Assembly (NCBI GenBank): GCA_034506175.1
Contig: JAPDQB010000016.1
Coordinates: 1-64,000, forward strand
Source: a candidate division KSB1 bacterium
Lineage (GTDB): Bacteria; Zhuqueibacterota; Zhuqueibacteria; Zhuqueibacterales; Zhuqueibacteraceae
Reading direction: 5' to 3'
DNA length: 64,000 bases
Shown here: piece by piece, positions 28,102 to 37,404 of the stretch
Numbering within the stretch: the stretch's first letter is position 1
Layout: each line of letters begins with the position of its first letter
Translations under genes and position numbers: made by a program
Notes under the pieces: model-generated
Told to the model about the DNA's origin: nothing
Databases searched by the model: none
The model's input: only the letters and a program-made list of their open reading frames with translations

Positions 28102-28563
28102 TTATTCACCCAGCCTTTTCAAGGCTTGCATCTCAATCCACAACTCGTCATCGGCGACGCCCTCGCTGTAATCAAACGCGATCTTCTTAGGATAACCGAA
28201 ACGCGCGTCGTATTCGACCTCCAGCCGCGCCGGTTTCATGGCTTTCGTTTCCTCGATCCACGCAAAAACTTCATCGACGGTTTGATAATATTGCAGCGTT
28301 TCCTGCGGCAGCGGCTGCTGGTTGGTCAAATCAACGCCTTCGACGATTTTGTTGTTCTTGATGGTGAGCCGGACAAAACCATGCCGAAACGCGCAAAAGC
28401 AAATTCGCTTTTGCTCGATGGAATAGTTTCGGAAATTGCAGGCTTTCCAACGCGCTTGCGCGTCGCGGAGGAAACTGTAATCTTGAAGCTGGTCATGTTC
28501 ACAGGCGACACAAAGGATGAACAAGCCGATTGAGCCAATCATCAACCGCAATTGGTTTTTCAT
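28102..28563 (-). CDS. DUF6174-like lipoprotein
   Basis: 153 residues. The signal peptide ends in a lipobox (FILCVAC), so the mature protein is likely lipid-anchored. The body has the DUF6174 hallmarks: a helix with W-x-A-x-x-x-x-NYSIEQ, then CFCAFR and VRLTIKNNKIVEGVDL, and the late LEVEYDARFGYPKKIAFDY. The family is of unknown function. It is the last of a set of envelope genes on this strand, 23 bases after the next lipoprotein gene. Confidence 0.75.
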   Translation of the reverse strand: MKNQLRLMIGSIGLFILCVACEHDQLQDYSFLRDAQARWKACNFRNYSIEQKRICFCAFRHGFVRLTIKNNKIVEGVDLTNQQPLPQETLQYYQTVDEVFAWIEETKAMKPARLEVEYDARFGYPKKIAFDYSEGVADDELWIEMQALKRLGE

Positions 28564-28586
28564 TTCTTTCGACCTTGGACTTTGGG

Positions 28587-29045
28587 CTATTTCATGCCGG
28601 GCAATTTGCGCACATCGATGAGCTGATTGAGCAAAACAATGCCGGGATCACTGTTGTTGCGGAAATCACGCTGTTCGACGATCAGCCGGATCTCGTTTTC
28701 GTGCACCGGGCTCACGAGAATGTCGACGTCGAAAAATTCGGCCTTGACGTGCCCGCAGGTATTTTTCATGTCAAACTGAATGAGCAGCCGCCCGGGGCTT
28801 TCTTCGACTTTGGCCTCCGGCTGCGGCCCGCAGCCATCGGTTTTCACGACGACCCGCAACGCGCGCAGAAACTTGTCGAAACGCAGCCGCAGCGAATCCG
28901 GCACGGGTTGGTAGCCGGGCTGATCGTGCGACAGGGCTTGGATGGCAACGACGGTGGTTTTGATGTTTTCGTAAAGCGAAGTTTGCTCCGGCGAGCAGCT
29001 TGCAAGCCAAAGCGCGGCGGCTAAAAGTAGGATTGCTTTTGTCAT
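28587..29045 (-). CDS. Hypothetical lipoprotein
   Basis: 152 residues with a short lipoprotein signal (LLLAAALWLASC, Cys about 17). The mature part is helical at first and then beta-rich with two further cysteines (DGCGPQ, NTCGH) that could pair in the periplasm. I do not recognise the family. It lies between two other lipoprotein genes and is probably co-transcribed with them. Confidence 0.6.
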   Translation of the reverse strand: MTKAILLLAAALWLASCSPEQTSLYENIKTTVVAIQALSHDQPGYQPVPDSLRLRFDKFLRALRVVVKTDGCGPQPEAKVEESPGRLLIQFDMKNTCGHVKAEFFDVDILVSPVHENEIRLIVEQRDFRNNSDPGIVLLNQLIDVRKLPGMK

Positions 29046-29131
29046 GGCAATGATTTCACTCTCTTACACTTAATCATGCTCCTACTCCCACTCAAAATTT
29101 TTCGAAGCGCGTAGGAGTATGATAGGCAGGC

Positions 29132-29992
29132 TCACTTTATGATCACAACACGGCGCAGCGCCGTGAAGCCGCCTGGCCGGCCGACCAAGCGACTGCCGAG
29201 CCAAAACTCGCCTTCGAGCAATTGGCCTTTGTTGCTGCGGCCGTCCCAGTCGGCCGAGTAGGTGCGGCTTTCGCCCGGCTGCAAAGTTTCATCGATTATG
29301 ATGGCGATAAAAGCCTTGTCAAAAGCCCAATTCCACAAAAACGCCTGCGCCGGAACCCGGCTGGCCGCTGCGCCGGCGGCGGTGGCAAAGAAATCAAATT
29401 TTTGCCCGCTGGAATACGCTATTGTGAGCGGCGCGGTGTGACGATTGGTTACGGTCAGCGTCAGCGTGAGTTTTTCACCGTGGCGCAGTTGCGCCGCGCT
29501 GGTTTTAAATTCGAGCGCCAGCCCGTTCAACGGCTTGGTCAGATTGAGCAAATTGTCGACGATGCTCCGCAGCCCGGCCGGCGCGCCGAAATAGTCGGTC
29601 TCCACCTGCTTGTTGGCGCCGCCGTAGCGATAGATGATGCGATAATGGAACGCATCCGCCACTCTGCCATCGAGATATTGCGGTTGCATGTGAAGAAAAT
29701 CCTTTTCGACGAACAGCTTGATCAGCCGGTTCAGCTCGTCCGCCGGCAGCACGGTTTCGATCTGGCCGGATTGTCCGCGCTGGTCGATGAACTGCACGTA
29801 ACGGTTGGCGTCAATGAGCAACTGCTGATTCACCCCGGCCATGCCGCCGGTGATTTGCATTTCGATAATCGTTTGGCCGGAAGGGCCGTCGAGCTTCTGA
29901 TCGAGTTTTTCATCATCATTCGAGGAAAACAAATTGGCGTTGCTGCAGCTCGAAATCACAGCCGCGGCCAAAAGCAAAATGATCTTTTTCAT
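29132..29992 (-). CDS. Lipoprotein with C-terminal BsuPI-like (Ig) domain
   Basis: 286 residues: lipobox (AVISSC, Cys 16), then a domain with VLPADELNRLIKLFVEKDF, and a C-terminal Ig-like domain resembling the intracellular proteinase inhibitor BsuPI. That part has LTLTVTNRHTAPLTIAYSSGQKFDF followed by QPGESRTYSADWDG. In FCB bacteria such domains occur in many secreted proteins and do not imply inhibition of a protease. The ATG overlaps the stop of the upstream barrel gene by four bases. Confidence 0.65.
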   Translation of the reverse strand: MKKIILLLAAAVISSCSNANLFSSNDDEKLDQKLDGPSGQTIIEMQITGGMAGVNQQLLIDANRYVQFIDQRGQSGQIETVLPADELNRLIKLFVEKDFLHMQPQYLDGRVADAFHYRIIYRYGGANKQVETDYFGAPAGLRSIVDNLLNLTKPLNGLALEFKTSAAQLRHGEKLTLTLTVTNRHTAPLTIAYSSGQKFDFFATAAGAAASRVPAQAFLWNWAFDKAFIAIIIDETLQPGESRTYSADWDGRSNKGQLLEGEFWLGSRLVGRPGGFTALRRVVIIK

Positions 29993-31122
29993 AGACGACT
30001 CTCCAATCCCAAAAACAAAAGGGTTTTATGATAAAATTTGCCGGGCACAATGGATTCATTGTTATAAAAAGCCGCGCGCGTCACCAGCGAAATTTCCGGC
30101 GACAAATCGCGGCTGAGATCAATCACCAAAAAATTGCTCTGCTCGCGCTCGGTGTCGAGGTCGCGCAGATTGAGTCGCGCCAGATCGTCGCGATAGCGCT
30201 TGTATTGCAACAAACCGGCGGCGCGAAACATCCAACGCTGAGCCGGACGAAAACCCAGCAAGCCGCTGAGACGAAACCGGCTGAAATCATAGCCAAAACT
30301 GTTGGAGCGATTGATTTGCGCCTCGACCGCAACCTGCGCCACGATCTTGCGGCCATGCGTCACCGCAGCGCGCATCGTTGTCAGCGCATCGCGCTGCACG
30401 GTATTTTTCGCCAGCAATCCTGCCGTCTGGTTGTATTCAAAGGCGCGGCGTTGATAAAGCAGTGTCCGCCGGTTGAGCAGCAGCTCGATCACGCCCGGTC
30501 TGTGGCGTGGCCATCGTCGCTGCAGCGTGATTTCAACGCCCGTGAAAGTGAAATCATAAAGATCGGTGGCCGCATAATCGAGCTGGCCGGTTTCGCCACC
30601 CAGCTCGGCAACGAGATGGTGCGGCAAAAAGAAACTCGCCGCCGCGCTGCCGGAGGTCGCGCCGTAATCCGCGGCGTTCTCGAGATAAAACTTCAGCGTC
30701 GCGCCGGCTTTTGCGGAAAGATGCAGCCATGAATTAACCCGCGCGCCGGCTTTGCCGTGCAAATCGTGGCTCAGCTTGTTTTCATTGCCATGGCTCGGAT
30801 ACGTTTGCAGGGCCGCCGCATAATTGTAAAGAATGTGCCAGCGATTCGCACGCCGGTCGCCGTGCGTGCTCAACAGGAACCTTGCCGAGCCGCTCGCTGC
30901 CCGCCGCGAAGGCGATTCATAGATGTTGCTGTCGTACTCCCACCCGCCTTGCAGGCGATGCGCCAGATTCCATCGCGTGCGGTCAAGATTCACCAGGCCG
31001 GAATCCTGCCGCCAATTCGCCATTGTCAATGAACTCGAATTGAGTGGCGTTGCGAGAGTTTGGCCGTGCACGAGAGGCACCGCTAAACCAATTACCGTGA
31101 AAAGAGCGCGTGGCTTTCTCAT
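29989..31122 (-). CDS. Outer-membrane beta-barrel protein
   Basis: 377 residues with a signal peptide (LFTVIGLAVPLVHG). The body has alternating strands and the recurring barrel phrase GGWEYDSNIYES early on, and ends in GLESRL after KTLLFL. No named family is recognised. The gene lies three bases after the coiled-coil gene and overlaps the next lipoprotein gene by four bases, which places all of them on one transcript. A role as the outer-membrane part of a multi-component envelope structure is inference. Confidence 0.6.
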   Translation of the reverse strand: MRKPRALFTVIGLAVPLVHGQTLATPLNSSSLTMANWRQDSGLVNLDRTRWNLAHRLQGGWEYDSNIYESPSRRAASGSARFLLSTHGDRRANRWHILYNYAAALQTYPSHGNENKLSHDLHGKAGARVNSWLHLSAKAGATLKFYLENAADYGATSGSAAASFFLPHHLVAELGGETGQLDYAATDLYDFTFTGVEITLQRRWPRHRPGVIELLLNRRTLLYQRRAFEYNQTAGLLAKNTVQRDALTTMRAAVTHGRKIVAQVAVEAQINRSNSFGYDFSRFRLSGLLGFRPAQRWMFRAAGLLQYKRYRDDLARLNLRDLDTEREQSNFLVIDLSRDLSPEISLVTRAAFYNNESIVPGKFYHKTLLFLGLESRL

Positions 31123-31125
31123 CGC

Positions 31126-32148
31126 CTAACGATTTTCCCTCGCCGGCTGGCCAATCTGTTTGTCGATTTCCGCCGCGCGCTTCATCAGGCTGTCGGCCTG
31201 GGCTTGGCGCTGCTTTTTCTGGCGCTCCAATTGTCTTCGCCACCACTCCAATTCATCGAACGACAACTCGCCGAGCTGCGCCGGCCAATTTTGATAAACC
31301 GGCAACTGAGCGGAGGCGGGATTGGAAAGCTGCACCGCGTCTTTTGAGCCGCGCTCAACTCCCAAGAGGCTCGTGCTCGCATCGCCACTCGAGGGGCTTG
31401 CCACGCCTTCGCGATTCGGATCGAGCAAAGACAAATCCGCCGCGAAATCGGCCACGCGCCGGCGCACTTGCGTTTCACCGCGAATATCCGTGATCTTCGC
31501 GTCGAGGCGCTTCACCTCGCGGCGCAGGCGATCCGATTGATCGCGCAAAAAATCAGATTTGCGGCGCAGGGTTTCCGGCGTGTCACCCGGCTGCGCTTCA
31601 ACTTGATAAATGATGATCGACGGCGGCGGTTGCTCCAGCCAGGCCTGGCAACGCCGCTGCCAGTCGCGGCATTGCTGCAGCTCACGCATGATCTGCGCGT
31701 GTGAGGCCAAATCTTTCCCGCGCTTGAGCGCTTCACCTTGTTTGACCAAGCGCGCGATGTCCTCATTCAGAATTTTGAGCAACACCTCAGCTTTTTGACG
31801 AAGCGAAAAATCCAGCCGTTGCTCGCGGCCCTGCAACATTTGCAGACTGTCCGCCAGCGTTTGTGAAAAGCGCAGCGCCGCGTCGAGGCCGCGCTCCTGC
31901 AACAGCGAGGGCGCTTGCTGCTTGCGCCGCTGAATATCTTTGGCGAGGCTATCCGCCTGCAAAGAAAGCAATTGCTGCCGCCGCTGCAAACGCTCCAAAG
32001 TGGTGGACAAATCATCCAGCTCGCTTTGTAATTTAATTCGCCCCGGCGTTTGCGCCAGCAACGGCAAGCCGATGAGCATGAAAAGCCACGCAATTTTATT
32101 GATCGCTCGCATACGCCGTTTGGCTCGTTTAAATGTTTGTTCATTCAT
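31126..32148 (-). CDS. Periplasmic coiled-coil protein
   Basis: About 340 residues. After a signal-like segment (IAWLFMLIGLPLLAQ), long heptad helices run through LDDLSTTLERLQRRQQLLSL and RLRREVKRLDAKITDIRG to LEWWRRQLERQKKQRQ, separated by a Ser/Pro-rich linker. The pattern suggests an elongated or bridging periplasmic protein, of no known family. ATG 32148 is used; ATG 32112, directly before the hydrophobic stretch, is the alternative. Neither has a strong ribosome binding site. Confidence 0.55.
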   Translation of the reverse strand: MNEQTFKRAKRRMRAINKIAWLFMLIGLPLLAQTPGRIKLQSELDDLSTTLERLQRRQQLLSLQADSLAKDIQRRKQQAPSLLQERGLDAALRFSQTLADSLQMLQGREQRLDFSLRQKAEVLLKILNEDIARLVKQGEALKRGKDLASHAQIMRELQQCRDWQRRCQAWLEQPPPSIIIYQVEAQPGDTPETLRRKSDFLRDQSDRLRREVKRLDAKITDIRGETQVRRRVADFAADLSLLDPNREGVASPSSGDASTSLLGVERGSKDAVQLSNPASAQLPVYQNWPAQLGELSFDELEWWRRQLERQKKQRQAQADSLMKRAAEIDKQIGQPARENR

Positions 32149-32221
32149 TTTTATTGAACATTTTCTACAAATTTTGTTCCACACCTTTCTTAACGCAGTA
32201 TTGGCCGCAACCAAATTCAAC

Positions 32222-32281
32222 CTCCAAGACACGAAGGTAATCAGATTTTTCTTGGTGTCATGGTGTCTTCGTGTTAAAAAC
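32222..32281. repeat. Palindromic intergenic repeat, second family
   Basis: On the minus strand it reads TTTTTAACACGAAGACACC, then ACACCAAGAAAAATCTGAT and CTTCGTGTCTTGG, closely related to 41537-41617. The arms CACGAAGACAC/GTGTCTTCGTG can pair. Confidence 0.45.
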
Positions 32282-32349
32282 ATTCTGGCCACGACGAGAA
32301 CGTTCAGAATTTTACCTTCGCGGAAACTTACACCGGAAAGCAGCAGGTG

Positions 32350-35300
32350 TTATTCGGTCGAGGCGGTTTTGAGATAAGGCTTCACCGGAAAGCGGGCGAA
32401 ATCGAGGGGCTGCGGAAGGGTAAACGGCGCATACCACGGCTTGACGTGCGTCAGCGAAGCATAAACAAAACCGTTCTTCATTTCAAACGCAAGCTGCCTG
32501 ACGTTCCAGCGCGTCTTCATCAGCAGGCGCATGTTTTGAATGCCCTTGTCCGTGCCTTTCGGATCGAGCGCCTGCAAAAGATTGGAGGCCACTTTGTTTT
32601 CGATTTTGGTGATGTTCAAGCGTCCCGTCAGATTGTTCACGATGGTTTCGAGATTTTTCCCGCTTTGCGGAATTCCCAAGCCGTGCAGAGCAAAATTCGC
32701 CGAAACCCGCGATTGCTTGCCGCCGAGCTCTGCGCTCAACCGGCGAAATCCTGAAACGTCAATCGAAGCGATCTGCATGTTGGTGGCGTAACTGATGGAA
32801 TCGGGATTGCCGCTGCCGAGGCCGACCAGCAGATTTCCCGCCACATTGCCGTCGAATAAATTCACGCTGAATTTCGGAATATCGAACCGGCTGTTGCCGA
32901 GATGCAAATCCGCCGCCAGATTCGAAAGTTGATAGCCGAGCACCTCGATCTTTTCAATCGTGACTCGCGAGCGTTCACCTGCGTTGTCCCGAAAAAGTTC
33001 ATACATCAACAGCGCTTCATCGGCATGGGCAAAATGCGGCGTTTGCTCCGCAGATTTCAGCACCAAAAATGGCTGCCATTCGCCCTCGGGTTCCAGTTTC
33101 ATGCCCGGCGCCGTCGAATCCAACGGCACATAAAGCAAATCAAAATCCTGATTGAAGCGGCAATCGGCTTTGAGATTATACAGCGCCAGCGTCGTGTCGA
33201 CCTGAATGTTCATGCCGTCAGCGCGCAGCCAGCCGTTGAGATGAAACGGCTGCGGCGCCGTCAAGGCATTCGGAATATACTGATTGATGATCAATTGCCC
33301 CTGCAAATCGCCGCGCAGCGTCATGCCGCGATCAATGTTGATCGCTTTGGGCGCGCGCAGGCCGAGATCGACCGTCGTTTTAACTTGCACACCCGCCGGC
33401 CGAAACTCGCCGTCGACGCGATAATTTCCAACCGCATGCCAATGCGGAATCTCGAGCTTGCCGTCGGTAATCGTAAACGTCGCCTCGTCAACCGTGAGCC
33501 TGCCTGTGGCTGTGGTTGGCGGCAAAGGTTTTCGCAGATAATCCGGCAGCCGCGGCGTCGAACACGCCACGGCATATATGCCGGTGGTTTTCGCCGCCGT
33601 CAAAATCCATTCGCTGTTGATTTGCAGCGAGTCGGTGTAAATGCCGAGCACGCTGTCCACATAAGCCGCATCGGTGGAATGCAAAGCAAAAACGCCGCGG
33701 TAGTCGAGGCTGTCCGGTTCGAAAAATCGGCCTTGCAGCCAGCCGCTTCCCTTGCCGCTTCCTGTGAGTTTTGCATAATTCATGCTGGCGAGAATCGTAT
33801 CCGGCAGCGCCCGTCTCACCTGGGACAAATCGACAACAAAATTGGGCAAATTGAAACGAAACGTGTCCGCTTGTGCGTCGTAAATCGCGCTGAAGCTTGC
33901 CTGCGCCGGCTCGAATTGCAGCTTTCCACTCGGCAGCGAAAATTTGGTCAATGCTGAATTGATCATAAGCCTGGAAGAAGCCGTCAAATGATAATCCGGC
34001 GCTCTGCCCTTATATTCAATCGTTTCGTAGCGGATCTTTTCGTTGCGCAGATCGACATGCAAATCGGCTTCGTCAAGACGCTTGCCCGCCAGCGTGAGCT
34101 TGCCGCTGATTTTGCCGGAGGCAACATTGGCCGCAAAAGGCGAAATTTCCAGCGCTTCGAGTTTAATTTCGACATTGCCGGACAAACGCGACAGCCACGA
34201 GCCGGTTCGCGGCGCAGCGCCCACCGGGCCGATCACGGCGCGAGCTTGAATTTCCCCTTCGGAAAAATTTTGCCAGCTCAAATCAAGCCCGCCTTGCAGC
34301 GGCATAAAATCCTTCGCCAGCGCAAAATTCAATTGCAGATCAACCGGCCCAGTTTTCAAAGCTTGCGCCGTGTCGAGGGGAAAATCAAAGCTGCCAAAAT
34401 GAAATTTTCCTTCTGCCTCCGCGGAAGAATCGGCGTTGGTTTTCCAGTTTGCTGTAAAATTTCCTTCGTTGAATTTCAAACCCGCAGCCTGATCGGCATA
34501 AGCCAGATTCCGGCCTTGCAAAATAATTTGATGGGTCATGCCGTGCGCATCACTTTCCAGCGTGCTGCCGGAGAATTCCACTTCACCGGCGCAATCGATA
34601 TTCTGCAAAAACACGCGCATCTCGCCGCTCGTGTGCGCGCGCGCCAGAGTCAACAAATTGGCGAGATCGAGCACGCCGCGATTGACGCGCAGCGCAAACG
34701 CCGGCGCGCCGTTTTGCAGACTCATCTCGAATCGCGCCGCCAATTGTTCCTTGCCGTCGAGCAACAGAGTTATTTCCGGCGCCTCCAGCCGTGAGGAAGC
34801 GAAATCATGGCGAATCTCGGCTTTGGTTGCGAGGCGCGGTAAAGAAAAGTTATTCCCGTTGCCCAATTTGATTTGCGCATTGTCGAGCGCCATCTCGCCT
34901 TGCACCGCCAGCGAGTCGCCGCGAATGGCGCTGGAAAGACGCGCGTGCAAATTCGCCGCGAACATCAACGCCACGCCTTCGCCAATCGGTGTCTTGCGAT
35001 AACGCACAGCGGCGGATTCGGCGCGCCATTGCACTTTGCCATTTACTTGCGCCTGACGGCTCACCGCCATTTCATTGACCGTCAAATTGATTGGGCCGAA
35101 TGCGATGCGCTGCGAATCAACCGCCGACGCCAGCACCGCCGAGATGTGGAGATTTTTCAGATGAAGCGTTTGCAGGCGAATTGAAATCGGCAACCCCGCA
35201 GCAGCCGTGTCGCTCGCCGCGGTCGCGGAATCCGCCACTGCTGCGAAAATGGCATCGAAGTTGGAAGAGTTGTCAGGATCGAGTCGATAAAAAAAAGACG

Positions 35301-35646
35301 GGTGCTCGATGATCATTTCGTCAACATCGAGGCGGCGGGAAAGCAGCGAGCGCCAGCGATAGGCGAGTTTTATTTTCTCAACGGTGAGCGGTGGCGCTTC
35401 GAATTGCGACGCGCTATCCGTGGTCGCGCCGTGCAGCACAACGTCGTCAAGCTCGAACCCGCGAAACAAGTTGAAATCGAGCCGGGCGATCGCGACGCGC
35501 AGGCGGTATTCCTCCGCCGCATGAGAAATCAACAATTGCCTGAGCCGCTCCGCCGGATATTTGACCTTGACATAAATCGTCAATCCGGCCACGGCCGCGA
35601 GCAGGACCAGCAGCGCGGCGAGAAAAATTTTGGCGAACCGTTTCAC
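32350..35646 (-). CDS. Very large AsmA-like protein
   Basis: 1,098 residues with an N-terminal membrane anchor (residues 5-28, IFLAALLVLLAAVAGLTIYV) and the AsmA N-terminal pattern YPAERLRQLLISHAAEEY with RLDFNLFRGFELDDV. A very long beta-rich body follows, and the AsmA-like C-terminal region has LTGRLNITKIENKVASNLLQ. AsmA and TamB relatives form hydrophobic grooves that carry lipids between inner and outer membranes. The gene overlaps the FecR gene upstream by four bases. As the centrepiece of an envelope cluster it likely supports outer-membrane biogenesis (inference). Confidence 0.78.
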   Translation of the reverse strand: MKRFAKIFLAALLVLLAAVAGLTIYVKVKYPAERLRQLLISHAAEEYRLRVAIARLDFNLFRGFELDDVVLHGATTDSASQFEAPPLTVEKIKLAYRWRSLLSRRLDVDEMIIEHPSFFYRLDPDNSSNFDAIFAAVADSATAASDTAAAGLPISIRLQTLHLKNLHISAVLASAVDSQRIAFGPINLTVNEMAVSRQAQVNGKVQWRAESAAVRYRKTPIGEGVALMFAANLHARLSSAIRGDSLAVQGEMALDNAQIKLGNGNNFSLPRLATKAEIRHDFASSRLEAPEITLLLDGKEQLAARFEMSLQNGAPAFALRVNRGVLDLANLLTLARAHTSGEMRVFLQNIDCAGEVEFSGSTLESDAHGMTHQIILQGRNLAYADQAAGLKFNEGNFTANWKTNADSSAEAEGKFHFGSFDFPLDTAQALKTGPVDLQLNFALAKDFMPLQGGLDLSWQNFSEGEIQARAVIGPVGAAPRTGSWLSRLSGNVEIKLEALEISPFAANVASGKISGKLTLAGKRLDEADLHVDLRNEKIRYETIEYKGRAPDYHLTASSRLMINSALTKFSLPSGKLQFEPAQASFSAIYDAQADTFRFNLPNFVVDLSQVRRALPDTILASMNYAKLTGSGKGSGWLQGRFFEPDSLDYRGVFALHSTDAAYVDSVLGIYTDSLQINSEWILTAAKTTGIYAVACSTPRLPDYLRKPLPPTTATGRLTVDEATFTITDGKLEIPHWHAVGNYRVDGEFRPAGVQVKTTVDLGLRAPKAINIDRGMTLRGDLQGQLIINQYIPNALTAPQPFHLNGWLRADGMNIQVDTTLALYNLKADCRFNQDFDLLYVPLDSTAPGMKLEPEGEWQPFLVLKSAEQTPHFAHADEALLMYELFRDNAGERSRVTIEKIEVLGYQLSNLAADLHLGNSRFDIPKFSVNLFDGNVAGNLLVGLGSGNPDSISYATNMQIASIDVSGFRRLSAELGGKQSRVSANFALHGLGIPQSGKNLETIVNNLTGRLNITKIENKVASNLLQALDPKGTDKGIQNMRLLMKTRWNVRQLAFEMKNGFVYASLTHVKPWYAPFTLPQPLDFARFPVKPYLKTASTE

Positions 35647-36413
35647 CGCAGGCGATCACGCTGCAAATTCCACCTTACCCATTCGCTGTTTTCGTCGCTG
35701 TCGTTGCGGCTGAACGTGCCGGCGGATTTGATCTTGCCCTGGGCGCCGATGGTGATTTGCTGATTTGCCCGCACGAGAAAAACCCATTCCTCCATCGTGA
35801 TTTGCGTCGGCCCCGGAACCTGCACCGGGCCTTGAATCTGTGTCGGCCTGAGCGTTTGCGGCGTCATCGTCCCCATTTTTTCCGGCACGTTGCTGATTTT
35901 CACCTCACCGGTATAAACTTTCAACTGCGTTTCCTGCCGGGCGGAATCATGACGCACCCGAAACACCGTGCCGGTGATCGCGGCGCCGGCAAAATCCGAC
36001 GACACCTCGAAGGTGGAGTTGGCGTCGACGGATTTCACCTTGCCCCAAATGTCGCCTTCCTTGACTTTGATTTGCGTGGCGATTTTTTTCTCCTTGGTTT
36101 CTTCGTAGAGCTTGACAATGTCGATGGTGGTTTGCGGCGCCAGGCGCACCAGATCCAACTGCGACAGCTTCATCTCGGCGCGCGATTGCAGCAGCGTGCG
36201 CACGCGGTCGCCGCCCAGCACATCCGTCCGCACCTGCGCCCGAATCCATTCCGGATCCTGTAGTTGCTTTTTTTTGACATTGCCCTCGACGACGGTAAAC
36301 AAGCCTTTTTTCGTGGCGCCGGTTTGTGTGGCTGGCTGCTGCCGCCACGGCTTCGCCGCGAATGAAAGTGCCACGAGCAGAGCAATAAAAATTAAATGAC
36401 CCTTCTTGTTCAT
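35643..36413 (-). CDS. FecR-domain protein
   Basis: About 256 residues with a signal peptide (LIFIALLVALSFAA). The FecR domain reads VVEGNVKKKQ, DRVRTLLQSRAEMKL, GDIWGKVKSVDANSTFEVSSD and TGTVFRV. This soluble type lacks the N-terminal anti-sigma part, so a structural or sensory periplasmic role is more likely than sigma regulation. ATG 36413 starts the signal peptide; the longer frame to 36455 is not preferred. The gene heads the cluster that continues down to 28102. Confidence 0.8.
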   Translation of the reverse strand: MNKKGHLIFIALLVALSFAAKPWRQQPATQTGATKKGLFTVVEGNVKKKQLQDPEWIRAQVRTDVLGGDRVRTLLQSRAEMKLSQLDLVRLAPQTTIDIVKLYEETKEKKIATQIKVKEGDIWGKVKSVDANSTFEVSSDFAGAAITGTVFRVRHDSARQETQLKVYTGEVKISNVPEKMGTMTPQTLRPTQIQGPVQVPGPTQITMEEWVFLVRANQQITIGAQGKIKSAGTFSRNDSDENSEWVRWNLQRDRLR

Positions 36414-36471
36414 GAACGTTTCCCTTTTAAATTTCCCAACGCGGACAAGCCGCAACCAAAAAGATTTACTC

Positions 36472-36535
36472 GCTCACAGAAATGGAACTCTCACCGAAGT
36501 GATTTTTTTTCTGTGAGAGCTCCAATTCTGTGAGC
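36472..36535. repeat. Long near-perfect inverted repeat
   Basis: Arms of 23 bases (36472-36494 and 36513-36535) match at 21 positions with an 18-base loop containing eight T. It lies between the FecR start and the vapC remnant. It may be a terminator or attenuator, or a DNA hairpin left by a mobile element. Confidence 0.7.
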
Positions 36536-36564
36536 CAAAAGTCTTTGCTTTTTTTGCACACATT

Positions 36565-36819
36565 TTACTTGTTGGAGACCGACCAATGCTCCAATTTTAA
36601 ACTTGCAACTCTACCAAACTCTCGGGTATTGTGGATCACAACTGTAACATCATTGGCTAAACCAATGGCGGCAATTGGCAAATCATTCAGCCCAATCGGT
36701 GTACCGAATTTTCCAAGCCGGCTCTGATTCGTCCATATCTTCGGCGGCTTCGTCATCAAAGGGAAGTGAAGCAAAGCGCCCCGCAAACAGTTGCCGCCTG
36801 GCAGATTTTTCTGATTTTC
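36565..36819 (-). pseudogene. VapC-like PIN-domain toxin remnant
   Basis: Two frames hold consecutive pieces of a VapC C-terminal half. ARRQLFAGRFASLPFDDEAAEDM is split from FGTPIGLNDLPIAAIGLAN and VVIHNTREFGRV by a frameshift near 36710-36745. The N-terminal third with the first catalytic Asp is missing. The toxin cannot be functional. Confidence 0.7.
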
Positions 36820-36956
36820 CATTCAGATATTTGATACAACTTTCCATTATCCACTTTTGGAGATGCTGCAAAAATTTTGACAATTTTGTATGGCATCTCC
36901 AAATAATCGCTTTGCACTTTTTCCACTTCAGCCTTAACCAATTCTCTGGCAATCAT
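36820..36956 (-). pseudogene. VapB-like antitoxin remnant
   Basis: The frame from ATG 36956 opens MIARELVKAEVEKVQSDYLE then MPYKIVKIF, an antitoxin-like N-terminus, and then runs out of register into the vapC remnant. The antitoxin's 3' part and the start of vapC appear deleted together. Confidence 0.5.
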
Positions 36957-37170
36957 TTTTCAACTCTCCAATTTGACGTCGGATGAGCCGGGGGATTTGC
37001 TTCATTTTAATTTAACAGGACAAATTCAAAAAGCAAGCTCAGCTTTGGCGAAAAGCGCAGAATATGAAAAATTCTTTTTGTGCAACAGTTCAGCCCCTTC
37101 CTGAAGCGATTTTTTCTCTCCCGTGCATTTTTTACTGGATTCCGAGTTTTTGATTGCTTGTAGTTCAACC

Positions 37171-37314
37171 ATGCAAGACAGCATGGTCATTCAGGGTCGT
37201 TGCGTCACGCCAGAGGATATTCACTTAATCCAGCGCTTGATCAAAGGAAGTCCCTTTCGGCATCGGAAGCGGCTCGCGATTCCACATTGCGCCTGTCCAA
37301 GATCGATGGAATGA
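37171..37314 (+). pseudogene. DUF4338-like N-terminal fragment
   Basis: The plus strand reads MVIQGRCVTPEDIHLIQRLI then KGSPFRHRKRLA, resembling the N-terminus of DUF4338 proteins (the family that includes DruA of the Druantia defence system and transposase-associated proteins). It ends after about 45 codons with no continuation found. The assignment rests on remembered motif patterns only. Confidence 0.35.
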
Positions 37315-37404
37315 TGAGCGCTTCAAAACCTTTCTGTCGCTTTAGCATTATCCGGGTTACTCCGGGACGGCCGGCGAGAACATCAAGTACATGGCCTTTG
37401 ATCG

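Noticed and set aside
37171..37314. Druantia defence system
   Set aside because: Only a possible N-terminal DUF4338 fragment is seen; no druB-E or helicase gene is present.
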